The notes below the pieces were generated by a model that was not told where the DNA came from, did not search any database, and worked only from the letters and a program-made list of their open reading frames with translations. Below are positions 1 to 7,946 of a stretch of DNA of 64,000 bases, one piece after another; position 1 is the stretch's first letter, and each line of letters opens with the position of its first letter. The DNA comes from Phosphoribacter sp037046615 (GTDB lineage Bacteria; Actinomycetota; Actinomycetes; Actinomycetales; Dermatophilaceae). The translations under genes were made by a program, and so were the position numbers. The DNA lies in the NCBI GenBank assembly GCA_037046615.1, contig JBAOHD010000012.1:1-64000 (forward strand), in the 5' to 3' direction.

Positions 1-126
1 ATCAACGGCCGCCTCGAACACCTCCGCGGCAGTGCTCTTGGGTTCCGCAACCTCACCAACTACATCGCCAGGAGCCTGCTCGAGACCGGCGGGTTCAGAC
101 CCCGTCTACACCCTCGACTGGGATGA
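1..126 (+). CDS. ISL3-family transposase, C-terminal fragment (runs off window start)
   Basis: The first frame is open from the window edge and encodes 41 residues ending at a TGA at 124-126. The fragment contains NGRLEHLRGSALGFRNLTN and IARSLLETGGFRP, which matches the conserved C-terminus of actinobacterial ISL3-family transposases (DDE enzymes that move the IS). The start and catalytic residues lie outside the window. The stop codon falls inside the presumed right inverted repeat of the element, as is usual in this family. It inserted into the right-end region of an older Tn7-like element. Family assignment rests on this short conserved tail only. Confidence 0.7.
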   Translation: MNGRLEHLRGSALGFRNLTNYIARSLLETGGFRPRLHPRLG

Positions 127-129
127 GCC
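1..129 (+). mobile_element. ISL3-family insertion sequence, right end only
   Basis: The transposase fragment is followed at once by a sequence that reads inward as GGCTCATCCCAGTCGAG. This resembles the GGCTCTTC-type ends of ISL3 elements, so the element probably ends near base 129. The left end and the 8-bp target duplication expected for ISL3 cannot be checked because they lie outside the window. Confidence 0.55.
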
Positions 130-200
130 CCATAACGTCGGGGCAGGGAATGGCGTGGAGACATAACGCGACGTTTATGTTTCATACAAAGCGCGTTTGT

Positions 201-222
201 GAGTCTTCGCTGCATCTCGACA
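201..222 (-). repeat. Right terminal repeat of an older, neighbouring Tn7-like element
   Basis: Read inward (minus strand) this is TGTCGAGATGCAG followed by CGAAGACTC. The first 13 bases are identical to the right end of the intact element at 32082-32094. It is directly followed by AAAGC (223-227), the same 5-bp target duplication found at the far end. The simplest reading is that a first element had already inserted beside dnaB and the present element then inserted at the same position. The body of the older element is outside the window or was replaced by the ISL3 insertion. Confidence 0.75.
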
Positions 223-227
223 AAAGC
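223..227. repeat. Target-site duplication AAAGC, left copy
   Basis: AAAGC directly precedes the TGTCG left end of the transposon. The identical AAAGC follows the right end at 32095-32099. A 5-bp duplication is characteristic of Tn7, Tn5053 and related elements. Confidence 0.8.
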
Positions 228-249
228 TGTCGAAATGCATCGAAGATTG
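228..249 (+). repeat. Left terminal inverted repeat of the Tn7-like element
   Basis: The repeat starts TGTCGAAATGCA and ends AAGATTG. Compared with the right end it differs at position 7 (A versus G) and at positions 13-15. It is the presumed outermost transposase (TniA) binding site. Confidence 0.8.
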
Positions 250-464
250 CGTGTCCGCGGACGAGGTACTTTCCACAATCGATGGGATCAAGCCGAGTCG
301 TGCAAGTTCCACGGCGGAGGATCTCCGCCCAGTGGTCCCTCGTGCCCGCTCGAATTTGCTGGTGGGTGTGCAACGGCACCGCCCTGCCTAGCAGCTTGCG
401 CTGCCAATCGATCCTGCAGCGTGCCGGCGGCCGCCCCCGGCCGTTTTGCGGCAGCGCAACCAAG
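250..464. other. Left-end region of the transposon without a convincing gene
   Basis: No open frame here has a credible start or composition. The stretch probably holds further transposase-binding sites behind the terminal repeat. A short AATCGATGG word at about 278-286 also occurs at 14375-14383 near tnsA, but that alone is weak. Confidence 0.4.
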
Positions 465-836
465 TCAACCGGCAGACTCCTCGAGGAAAGCCCGGATTAC
501 CGTGAGCACAGCATTGCGCTGTCGCGGTGTGAGGCTGTCTACCCCGTCAGGCAAGTCTTCTGAGAAGGGACGTAGACGTATCCGCCCACTTGCCTCGTAG
601 GCCAGATCTAGGCTGACGCCAGCTAGCGCCGCGATTGCGTCTAGCGTCTCCTTGCGCGGCTCTGACCTATAGGTGCCGGCTCGAATGTGATTGATCTGGC
701 TGTAGGTGATCGACAGCCCCAAGCGGCCCGCTACCTCACCGAGCCCCCTACCGCTGGACACCTTGTGCTTAACCATCGCTGCGTCCAGCAGGTCAGCCAG
801 CGAGGTGCTCAAACCCGTTCCCGTGCTCTTATCCAC
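465..836 (-). CDS. Helix-turn-helix (XRE-like) DNA-binding protein
   Basis: The 123-residue protein has an XRE/Cro-type helix-turn-helix in the region LGEVAGRLGLSITYSQINHIRAG, preceded by a short helical N-terminus. It ends in a helical tail (LTPRQRNAVLTVIRAFLEES). It probably regulates a neighbouring cargo gene; its target cannot be told from the sequence. The start used is a GTG at 836 directly behind GGGAGG, which is too close for an ideal ribosome-binding site. An internal ATG at codon 21 would still keep the helix-turn-helix. It lies at the extreme left of the transposon cargo, where small regulators are common. Confidence 0.65.
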   Translation of the reverse strand: MDKSTGTGLSTSLADLLDAAMVKHKVSSGRGLGEVAGRLGLSITYSQINHIRAGTYRSEPRKETLDAIAALAGVSLDLAYEASGRIRLRPFSEDLPDGVDSLTPRQRNAVLTVIRAFLEESAG

Positions 837-898
837 CCTCCCAGTCTCCGAGAGCTTGGGGTGACGTATGATGCCTGCATCACACGTCAGGAGATCAC

Positions 899-1225
899 AT
901 GGTCCTACGCTCCGCCTCGTACCGGCTTCGGCCCTGGGTCAGGGATCCCGTGCGCGGGATAGTGAGGGGAGGACTGATTGTCCGGTTGGAAGCTCGGTGG
1001 TCCGAACTGTCGCCAACATCCTGGGAGGTGAGCCGTCGTCCGGTCGCCGTGCACTACCAAGCCAGAGTGGCGGCGGCCGGGCTGCCCCGAGAAGGAGATG
1101 TCTGGTACGTCCACATGGGCATACAGACACACCTAGTGCACTCATCCGAAATCGGGGACGAGGTCCCGGAGGACCCCGCAAGGACCGAGCGGCGAGTCAG
1201 CCCGTTGGATCCTCCCCGCCCATGA
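899..1225 (+). CDS. Possible small hypothetical protein
   Basis: An open frame of 108 codons. The part from about residue 27 (VRLEARWSELSPTSWEVS, then REGDVWYVHM) has a protein-like composition. A GGGAGG lies upstream of a possible TTG start near 982. No family was recognised. It overlaps the convergent gene at 1197-1415 by 29 bp. It may be real or spurious; the stretch 837-1196 otherwise contains nothing supportable. Confidence 0.3.
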   Translation: MVLRSASYRLRPWVRDPVRGIVRGGLIVRLEARWSELSPTSWEVSRRPVAVHYQARVAAAGLPREGDVWYVHMGIQTHLVHSSEIGDEVPEDPARTERRVSPLDPPRP

Positions 1226-1415
1226 AGTGGGTCACCAGGGCGTCGCGGCCGGCCGTGGTCACAACGCCTGCTTCCTCATCCCACTCGTCAAGACACAGCT
1301 CGATCTGGGCCACGAGCACCAGATCGGCAACCTCAACATCGAGATGGCAGGCTAAGTCGTCCAACCTGTACACGGCCTCGTCCACGGCACTCTCCTCAGC
1401 GTAGGCTCGTGCCAT
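1197..1415 (-). CDS. Small acidic hypothetical protein
   Basis: From the ATG at 1415 this encodes 72 residues, rich in Asp and Glu (AEESAVDEAVYRLDDLACH, CLDEWDEEAGV), predicted mostly helical. A TTG at 1439 in frame is an alternative start. It is divergent from the inositol-monophosphatase-family gene at 1457. No family was recognised and no function can be proposed. Its composition is typical of small transposon-borne accessory proteins or antitoxins, but no toxin partner is visible beside it. Confidence 0.5.
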   Translation of the reverse strand: MARAYAEESAVDEAVYRLDDLACHLDVEVADLVLVAQIELCLDEWDEEAGVVTTAGRDALVTHFMGGEDPTG

Positions 1416-1456
1416 GATACGGCTCACTAGCGGAGTCAAGACACAACGAGGCCAGC

Positions 1457-2269
1457 GTGCACAACGATCTGACTCCTGACGACATCGCGTTCGTTGACGA
1501 ATTGGTCAAGCGGGCCAGCTCAGCGGCGCAGAAGGCGTTCAGAGGACGCAACGTGAGGATAACCAAGGGGTCGCCGGGAGACTTTGCATCCCTACTAGAC
1601 ACAAGCAACGAGAAACTAATTGCGCGCAGCCTTCTGAAGCGCTTCCCCGTGGATGGCGTCATAGGGGAAGAGGATGGTCAGTATTCCCACGGAAATAGCA
1701 CTTGGATAATCGACCCCCTCGACGGTACGGGGAACTTCCTTGCTGGCCTGCCACTCTTCGGTGTCACGATCTCCCGATGGAACGGGGATGTCCCTCAATA
1801 TAGCTGGATCTCCCAGGGGTTTACCGGGGCGACTTTGACAGTAATTGGCGATAACTCGGTCGTGAATGAACTGGGAGAACCAGTTTCATCACCAACTCAA
1901 CGACCTCGGCTTGGGACAGCTGCACTTTGGCTGGGCTATCCTGAGAACGCTGCTTCCACGATGCCTGGGAAGCTCCGACAAGCGCTCAGGGACCATGGAG
2001 CGTATCGAGTCATGGAGAATTGGTGTCCCGTCGCCGATCTCTTCTTGCTCGCCTCTGGGGGCCTGGATTGCGTTGTGGGCTACAATTGCCGTGGAACCGA
2101 ACTTGCGGCCATCTTCCACGCCGCGGCCGCGTTGGACTTCTCCATAACGACCTTTGGAGAACGCGTTGTCCCTGGCCTGGGGAAACCGACAACGTTCATG
2201 ATCAGTCCCAAGGAGCTCCAAAGCGGCCTTGCGCAGGAGCTCCTCCCGATCTTTGCGTCCGATCGATAG
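1457..2269 (+). CDS. Inositol monophosphatase family protein
   Basis: This 270-residue protein belongs to the Mg-dependent, Li-sensitive phosphatase superfamily (inositol monophosphatase, HisN, CysQ). The metal-binding motifs are present: GEED at residues 70-73 and DPLDGTGNF starting at 86. The third-metal motif, normally WDxAAG, is replaced by RGTELAAIF (212-220), so the substrate is probably not a standard one. It would hydrolyse a phosphate monoester of a sugar, inositol or nucleotide in the cytoplasm. The start is a GTG at 1457 behind GAGG. It converges with the small gene downstream of the NACHT protein, with 9 bp between them. Codon use is markedly less GC-rich than the core genome, consistent with transfer. 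Confidence 0.8.
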   Translation: MHNDLTPDDIAFVDELVKRASSAAQKAFRGRNVRITKGSPGDFASLLDTSNEKLIARSLLKRFPVDGVIGEEDGQYSHGNSTWIIDPLDGTGNFLAGLPLFGVTISRWNGDVPQYSWISQGFTGATLTVIGDNSVVNELGEPVSSPTQRPRLGTAALWLGYPENAASTMPGKLRQALRDHGAYRVMENWCPVADLFLLASGGLDCVVGYNCRGTELAAIFHAAAALDFSITTFGERVVPGLGKPTTFMISPKELQSGLAQELLPIFASDR

Positions 2270-2278
2270 CTCTAGTAG

Positions 2279-2461
2279 TTAGTCTCCATCCAAGATCTCC
2301 TGGAGCACCTCGATTAGGCGTCCCAAGCCGACCGGCGAGATAAGTCCATGCCCGTGATCATATTCCTCTTCACTTAGACGCGACAGAGCGAGCAGCTCAA
2401 TGTCGTGCCGGGCCAGGCCCAACTCTGGCAAAGCCTCACTCAGCGCCAACCACTCGCTCAC
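2279..2461 (-). CDS. Small acidic protein translationally coupled to the NACHT gene
   Basis: This frame encodes 60 residues (MSEWLALSEALPEL, then LSRLSEEEYDHGHG). Its ATG overlaps the stop codon of the upstream NACHT gene by 4 bp (ATGA), which is the main reason to accept it. No family was recognised. Its size and charge suggest an accessory or regulatory partner of the NACHT protein; that is inference from position only. Confidence 0.55.
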   Translation of the reverse strand: MSEWLALSEALPELGLARHDIELLALSRLSEEEYDHGHGLISPVGLGRLIEVLQEILDGD

Positions 2462-4734
2462 AGTTCGTCTCCACCTTCGTCAAGCGCGGACGCGATATCT
2501 CTCGCGACTCCTTGCGCTCGGATGAGGTCCGCACAGTATCCGGCGTCAATAAGACCATTCGCTGCTAAGAGGGCCGCCTCTAAACCGGGCCGATGTTCAT
2601 GGCGAAGATAGGCATTCCTGCCTGCGTCCGCAAGAAGGTAGTGAATAGTGGCCAAAGCCATCACCTGAAGAGACGTGTACGCCGGCTCTCGTATATGTCT
2701 CACACAGGCGTCGAAGAATTTGGTGCACCCTGGGAGGCCATCGTCCATGTACCCGCCACTACCAAGCACTTGATCCCCGTAGTAGATCCTGTTATACCCC
2801 ATGTGGAAACCTCTGGCTTCCGCGTCAACATCCATTTCCTGAACGAAGTCCCTTAGAGGTGCCGGGTCGTTGTGGTGCAATGCCAACCCAACTGCAATTG
2901 CTCGACGGATGAAAGGGCTCTTCTCCGAATTGAGGAGATCGCGCAACGCGCCGAGTCTTTCAGCCGGAGCGATGGCTGGAAGCAGGTTTGCGGCCTGCTG
3001 ACGCGCCATGAGCACGGCAGAGTCGTTGGGGTCCAGGCGTATCGTAGTCCATAGGTTGCGCTCAATCTGCTGGGCGATGAGGCCCTCTGGCGGACGGACA
3101 CCTCGACACATGGCGAGGATCTCGCGAAGAAACCTGATGACCTCATCCGGGAACGGCACACTCAAGATGGCGGCGCCCTGATCGGAGGAATGGTCGTGCC
3201 CTGAAAGCACGCGGCAGGCATGCCGAGCGAGCAGATACTCATAGAAGGACTTATGGGCAAAGCGCGAATATCCGGTGTGTTCATTGACGATCAAGAACGT
3301 TCGTCGCTCCAGACAGTTGCGCACAGCCGTAGGATTCTTTCCCTCTATGCGCTGTGGAACGGTCTTGACGCACCAGTCTGTCACCAGATCCGTGATGCTT
3401 TTGCGGTCCGCGACTAAGTCGGTGAGTTCGAATTGTGAGAACGACTTGCTCTCAACGGTTGCCGTCTTAAAGATCAAAGCCGCGACATCCTCCGCCAGAG
3501 CGCGCTTCTCTCGCCATTCGAGGGGCTCGACGCTCGTCGGTCCACTTAGATCTGCCTTCTGACTTTCACGCCTCAACCACGCAGCTATGTATTCCTCATA
3601 AATGCTAGCTGTTAGGAAGTCGGTCCCGTGAAGGTTTAGACGGCTGAGAATGTCATGGCTGGCAGGGCACTCATTATCCTCTGCTCGCGGATGCGACTCC
3701 AGGTCACTGAACAGGACCGCGGTGGTTAGGCGAAGGAGGAGAATCCGTCGCACGAGATCCCGCAGTTTTGGATGATCGGCCAAGATGCGAGTTATGTGAT
3801 CAGCGAGTCGCGGTCGCTGCCTGGTCCGGCAAAACTGCTCCACGTACGGTTCGACGTGACTTTGGAATTCCAAGGGTTGGATCGCTGCGAGAGAGAGAAA
3901 GCGCGTGTAGAGGTGCGACGAGTGAACATAGAGATCGAAGAATGCCTCGCGACACGTCACTAATGTAGGAAAGGTCATGGCCAATTCGAGATCCGACGGT
4001 TGGGCCGCGGCCTCCGTCCTAGGACCGCTCGCGAATGGCAATTCGTCCAATCCGTCCAAGATGAAGACGAAACCGCGGCCGTGTTCAATACCGGACACCC
4101 AAGCCTCGTCAGCTTGATCAAGAGGCGGGGGAAGGAGGTCCCTCAGAGACCGACTCTCGTTCACACGTAGGGCATTCAAGCGAATAAGCACGGGTAGAGG
4201 TGTACTCTTTTCCCACAGCAGAGCCGCCTGGGCGAGGCGAGCGAAGACCATGAATGCCGTGACGCTCTTCCCGGTTCCTGGCTCTCCGATCAAAAGAAGC
4301 GATCTTCTTGCTTGAAGTTCAGCAGCGCTGTAGTCGACCGTGGAGCCCTGTGCAACCGGGCGCTTTAGCGAAGCCTGGTCGATGAACTGGTTCGCTTCGC
4401 TCCATAGGTAGGGTGTAGGCACATATGCGCACCTTGCGGTTAGTCGCTCCTCCATAGTCCCGCCTGTGGCGTCCGACGGAAGCTCCGGCATCTCGCGCAT
4501 TACGCTATCGAAAGTGTCGGAAACGTAGGATCGATATAACTCCCTCTGGAAGTGCTCCCAGGAGCGTTGCCTCCAGAAATGAAATCCTACGACGCCTACG
4601 AGGGCTAGCACGGTCAGCAGCGCCAGCCAACCCCGCACCGATTCCCACTGGGGGATGATTTGGCCCAATGCTAGTACCAGCCCCAGGGCTATCGCCAAGG
4701 ACGCCACCAGCGCAGATGGGCGGGTACGCTTCAC
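2458..4734 (-). CDS. Membrane-anchored NACHT-domain NTPase (STAND family)
   Basis: The 758-residue protein starts with two hydrophobic segments (about residues 8-28 and 36-54) that should anchor it in the membrane. A NACHT-type NTPase core follows, with Walker A GEPGTGKS at 150-157 and Walker B FVFILDGLDELP at 222-233, the LDGLDE form being characteristic of NACHT proteins. The C-terminal third is helical and HEAT-like (for example SPFIRRAIAVGLALHHND) and would be the sensor. Bacterial NACHT proteins act in anti-phage immunity, so a defence role is likely. The GTG start has a good GAGGAG upstream. The gene is divergent from a nucleoside hydrolase only 37 bp away, and a small gene is coupled to its end. 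The effector is not obvious: the membrane segments or the partner enzymes could serve. Confidence 0.85.
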   Translation of the reverse strand: MKRTRPSALVASLAIALGLVLALGQIIPQWESVRGWLALLTVLALVGVVGFHFWRQRSWEHFQRELYRSYVSDTFDSVMREMPELPSDATGGTMEERLTARCAYVPTPYLWSEANQFIDQASLKRPVAQGSTVDYSAAELQARRSLLLIGEPGTGKSVTAFMVFARLAQAALLWEKSTPLPVLIRLNALRVNESRSLRDLLPPPLDQADEAWVSGIEHGRGFVFILDGLDELPFASGPRTEAAAQPSDLELAMTFPTLVTCREAFFDLYVHSSHLYTRFLSLAAIQPLEFQSHVEPYVEQFCRTRQRPRLADHITRILADHPKLRDLVRRILLLRLTTAVLFSDLESHPRAEDNECPASHDILSRLNLHGTDFLTASIYEEYIAAWLRRESQKADLSGPTSVEPLEWREKRALAEDVAALIFKTATVESKSFSQFELTDLVADRKSITDLVTDWCVKTVPQRIEGKNPTAVRNCLERRTFLIVNEHTGYSRFAHKSFYEYLLARHACRVLSGHDHSSDQGAAILSVPFPDEVIRFLREILAMCRGVRPPEGLIAQQIERNLWTTIRLDPNDSAVLMARQQAANLLPAIAPAERLGALRDLLNSEKSPFIRRAIAVGLALHHNDPAPLRDFVQEMDVDAEARGFHMGYNRIYYGDQVLGSGGYMDDGLPGCTKFFDACVRHIREPAYTSLQVMALATIHYLLADAGRNAYLRHEHRPGLEAALLAANGLIDAGYCADLIRAQGVARDIASALDEGGDEL

Positions 4735-4771
4735 TCCGTCTCCTCACCACGGTCTGATCTAGGAGTGTAGC
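4735..4771. promoter_or_regulatory. 37-bp divergent gap with both ribosome-binding sites
   Basis: The gap carries a Shine-Dalgarno sequence for each flanking gene: AGGAG at 4761-4765 before the TTG at 4772, and GAGGAG on the minus strand before the GTG at 4734. It is too short for two separate promoters in the gap, so transcripts must start within the opposing gene or overlap, which would couple expression of the two proteins. Confidence 0.5.
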
Positions 4772-5701
4772 TTGTTCGAAATGATCCTCGACTGCGACCC
4801 CGGCCACGACGACGCGGTTGCCCTGCTTCTCGCGCTAGGTCACCCGCGCTCCGAGCTGCGGCTTGTCTCGTGCGTGGCCGGCAATCAAGATGTGGGAAAG
4901 ACGTGGTTGAGCGCGCGCAGAGTCTGCGGTCTAGCTGGGTCCCGCGTTCCTGTCGTAGCTGGAGCATCTCAACCAATGAGCGGACCGCTCATAACAGCTG
5001 CTGCCATTCACGGTGAATCGGGATTGGACGGTCCAGATCTAGAAGGCTATGACGTCGCGATTGATACACGCGATGCAGTCGACGCAATGATCGAAGTGCT
5101 TCGCGATGCGGTGAATGGAGTAACCATAGTTGCCACAGGACCCTTGACAAATGTCGCCCAACTTCTCTTGCGCGGCAAGCACCTTGACGCTATCGAACGG
5201 ATCATATTTATGGGCGGGTCCACCGAACGGGGCAATTGGGCTCCTTATTCAGAGTTCAACATGCTTGTCGATCCTGAGGCCGCCGATGTGGTCATGAACT
5301 CTGGAATTCCGACCACGATGGTCGGGCTCAACGTCACTCATCAAGCCTTAGTAACCCCAGAGGTCGTCAGCCGATTCAGTCGGTTGGGCGATCCTATCGG
5401 GCTTACGTGCGTGCATTGGATGACATACTTCGAGGAAGCCTACAGGACGGTTTTCGGTTTCAAATACCCTCCGCTCCACGACGTTGTGGCCGTGGCTGCT
5501 GCGATCAATCCGGACTTGTTGACCACGGCCCACTATAGAGTTGAGGTTGAGAAGATCGGCGAGTTCACCCGCGGAGCTACGGTAGTCGATATTCATGATC
5601 GCTGGGGAGCCGAGCCCAATGTTCACGTGGCGACCGGTTTGAATGTAGCCGGGTTGTGGGAGACCATGCTGGAGGGTATTTCACGTCTTCCCCTTGCTTA
5701 G
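4772..5701 (+). CDS. Nucleoside hydrolase (IunH/RihA superfamily)
   Basis: The 309-residue protein is full length for the family. The N-terminal calcium- and ribose-binding motif is DCDPGHDDAVALL (residues about 7-19). The C-terminal His-Asp pair lies in PPLHDVVAV. Such enzymes cleave the N-glycosidic bond of nucleosides to free base and ribose in the cytoplasm. It starts at TTG 4772, seven bases after AGGAG, with an ATG at 4781 as alternative. It shares a 37-bp gap with the divergent NACHT gene. In this setting it could destroy nucleosides as an immune effector, but an ordinary salvage role cannot be excluded. G+C is lower than in the core genome. Confidence 0.88.
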   Translation: MFEMILDCDPGHDDAVALLLALGHPRSELRLVSCVAGNQDVGKTWLSARRVCGLAGSRVPVVAGASQPMSGPLITAAAIHGESGLDGPDLEGYDVAIDTRDAVDAMIEVLRDAVNGVTIVATGPLTNVAQLLLRGKHLDAIERIIFMGGSTERGNWAPYSEFNMLVDPEAADVVMNSGIPTTMVGLNVTHQALVTPEVVSRFSRLGDPIGLTCVHWMTYFEEAYRTVFGFKYPPLHDVVAVAAAINPDLLTTAHYRVEVEKIGEFTRGATVVDIHDRWGAEPNVHVATGLNVAGLWETMLEGISRLPLA

Positions 5702-5767
5702 ATTGGCGCCAGGGCTTCTTCGTCTCACTAGGGCGGTCAGTGGTAGGCACCAGGAGCCTCGCTATCC

Positions 5768-7423
5768 TCAAGCCCGCTTGTGGAGGGCGTACGCGAGTCC
5801 GAGTTGCTGCTTGTCGTTGAGGGAAGTTTCGAAGTGGCGGTATCGGGCGCGGTCCTGGGCGGTGGGACGCTTCCCGCGCCAGGTGGGTGAGAGGTCGAGG
5901 TGGGCGTGGGCGACGTGGACCCATTGCCAGGTCAGGGCGAGGTCGTAGCTGCTGTCGTGGCTTCCGGGTCGGCAGTTGCGGGCCCATTCGTCGAACCAGC
6001 GGCTCATCCCGAGTCGGTGGCGGATCCTGGCTTCGAGTGCTCTGTAATGGTCGCGTTCGACGTCCTGGATCGCGCGCCAGATCCGGGCTTCCCACTCGTC
6101 GGCGGTGACAAGCATGCTTGCCGAGCACGCTCGGGCGCATCGCACTCCCATCGGTCCGGGCATGCCGAGGGCTTCAGCGGCCGCGGACCAGGACTTCACA
6201 TCGGGATGCAACCGGGCCAGCGACAGGGACGCGAAGAGCCGCACCGTGGCCTCGCTCGAGTCGAACGCTCCATCGAGGTGTTCGAGGTGTTGCCGGTGCG
6301 GGATGACTTGGGGAATGACGAGCAGGTTGATCGGCATACGCGCTCCAACGGTTCTGGGGGTGTCGAGGTGGTGAGAGAGGCGCCGGTGCGGTGCCCGCGC
6401 GGCCATGACGAGGCGTGTGAGGGTCGGGGTCATGACGGTGCGGTCGGCGAGCCACCCGAGCGGCCCATCGTTCGTGGTCGGAGTGAACTCGGTCCACGGC
6501 GTCAGACGGCTGGCAGCGGTGTCGACGTCTGGGGCGGCGAGGATCGCGTCCGCACCGCCCAGAGCCTCGCCGCGGAGCTTGGGGTCGCTGGGCGGGCGCA
6601 GGCCCCAGCGGGGCCCTCGGACCCCGGTGCGCTCTGCGGCGACGGCGGCGAGGTCGGAGACCCAGGGGGCGAGGGGCTTGGCGCAGGGCTGGCCGGCGAG
6701 GTGGAGCAGGAGGGTGGTCAGGTGCCGAACGTCCGTCAGGTAGGCCGCGGGCTTGGCCGGCTGCCCGAGGACAGCCACGGGTTCACCTGCGAGGGCCGCG
6801 TCGATCCGCGCCTGGGTAGCAAGGACAGCCGGAGTGGCTAGCTGCGCGGGGAGGGTCGTGAGGTCGTGGTGGCACTGCTTCAGCGGTCCTTGCCCTACTG
6901 GGTTCCCGCAGACAGGGGCAGCGCCGACGCTGCGGAGGTGGGAGTGGCGTTGGTCGCGGAACGGCCGCCCACAGCCCCGGCATTCGGCGACGAGGACGAG
7001 CCGGTGGTGGGTGCAGGCTGTGACGAGGAGGAGCCGCCACGCGCTCTTCCAGGTGCCGCTGTCGGCGAGGCAGGCCGGGCAGATCTGCGTGCCGTGGGCG
7101 GGGGTCCAGCCGCGGGCGGCGACTTGTCGGTAGGAGTGCCGGTCGGTTGGGTCGAGCCCGGTGAGGTCGAGGGCGGTGCCGTCGAAGGAGGCGAGGGTGG
7201 CGGCATACACACTGTCCTCGTCGACGCGTGCGAGGGCTGCCAGTCGGGTGAGGGCCTCTGGTGACGGCGCGAGGGTGAGGTACCGAGTGCCGGCTCGTCC
7301 ACGGCCGGTGGCGGCGAGGAGTTGGGCGGTTGTGAGGCCATTGGCGTCGGCGAGGTGCTCGAGCCAGGACTCGATCGACTCGCCGGGCCGGGGAGGAATG
7401 GAGATCGGCAGGGCGGTGGTCAT
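5768..7423 (-). CDS. TniQ/TnsD-like target-selection protein (first copy, 551 aa)
   Basis: The N-terminus (LPISIPPRPGESIESWLEHLADANGLTT) is the hallmark opening of TniQ proteins. A zinc-finger region follows, with CPAC near residue 117 and C-x-x-C plus His pairs about 30 residues later (ECRGCGRPF). At 551 residues it is longer than minimal TniQ and closer to TnsD, which in Tn7 binds the attachment site and recruits the ATPase. It is therefore the better candidate for recognising the dnaB-proximal target; this is inference. It is the last gene of the minus-strand transposition operon and is separated from the upstream gene by a hairpin at 7448-7488, so it may have its own promoter. Confidence 0.8.
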   Translation of the reverse strand: MTTALPISIPPRPGESIESWLEHLADANGLTTAQLLAATGRGRAGTRYLTLAPSPEALTRLAALARVDEDSVYAATLASFDGTALDLTGLDPTDRHSYRQVAARGWTPAHGTQICPACLADSGTWKSAWRLLLVTACTHHRLVLVAECRGCGRPFRDQRHSHLRSVGAAPVCGNPVGQGPLKQCHHDLTTLPAQLATPAVLATQARIDAALAGEPVAVLGQPAKPAAYLTDVRHLTTLLLHLAGQPCAKPLAPWVSDLAAVAAERTGVRGPRWGLRPPSDPKLRGEALGGADAILAAPDVDTAASRLTPWTEFTPTTNDGPLGWLADRTVMTPTLTRLVMAARAPHRRLSHHLDTPRTVGARMPINLLVIPQVIPHRQHLEHLDGAFDSSEATVRLFASLSLARLHPDVKSWSAAAEALGMPGPMGVRCARACSASMLVTADEWEARIWRAIQDVERDHYRALEARIRHRLGMSRWFDEWARNCRPGSHDSSYDLALTWQWVHVAHAHLDLSPTWRGKRPTAQDRARYRHFETSLNDKQQLGLAYALHKRA

Positions 7424-7447
7424 GGCCGGTCTGGTGAAGGTGTGCGC

Positions 7448-7488
7448 GACCCCCAGGCCCTGTCGTCCGGCAGGAGATCCTGGGGGTC
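7448..7488 (-). terminator. Hairpin between the WhiB cluster and tniQ
   Basis: GACCCCCAGG at 7448-7457 pairs perfectly with CCTGGGGGTC at 7479-7488, with a smaller inner stem (CCTG/CAGG). There is no clear U-tract. It may be a partial terminator or processing site that uncouples the second tniQ from the operon. Confidence 0.5.
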
Positions 7489-7544
7489 ACTTCCCGTTCC
7501 CTCGCAAGGGTGGGCCTCGATAAACAGGCTACGGGTCACGGACG

Positions 7545-7946
7545 TCACCCGTCATCGACTGTCGCCGCACAGCGCGAGAGCGACGCCCTCGACGGTGTCG
7601 ATGTCGGAGGCACGGATAGTTGCCGTGACGTGTTGCCGGTTTCGAGCGCCCAGGTGAAGCCGTCAGGGTCGAGCCCGCCTGTCGGCTCAGCGCAGCCGGC
7701 CTGGCGGACGGCTTCGCGAGCGGCGGCGTTGAGGTCCTCGAACATCGGGTCCCAGACGGAGCGCACCGTGCTTGGGCAGCCGTGGGCGTCGAGAAGGCGC
7801 CTCATCAGGGTGGCTGCGTCCCGTGGACCTTCGACGACGGTTGCGCCGAGGACCCGACGTTCGGGCAGGCCCATGACGAGCAGGATGACGTTGTGCTCGC
7901 CGTCTGGGAGCCAGACGAGGTTCGGGTAGAGCTGCCAGTCGCTCAT
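7545..7946 (-). CDS. Hypothetical protein of the transposition operon
   Basis: The gene encodes 133 residues from the ATG at 7946, which overlaps the stop of the WhiB-like gene (ATGA). The N-terminal part (MSDWQLYPNLVWLPDG, then VILLVMGLPERRVLGATVV) looks like a small alpha/beta domain; the last 30 residues are low-complexity. No family was recognised. Its tight coupling indicates it is expressed with the transposition proteins. Confidence 0.6.
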   Translation of the reverse strand: MSDWQLYPNLVWLPDGEHNVILLVMGLPERRVLGATVVEGPRDAATLMRRLLDAHGCPSTVRSVWDPMFEDLNAAAREAVRQAGCAEPTGGLDPDGFTWALETGNTSRQLSVPPTSTPSRASLSRCAATVDDG

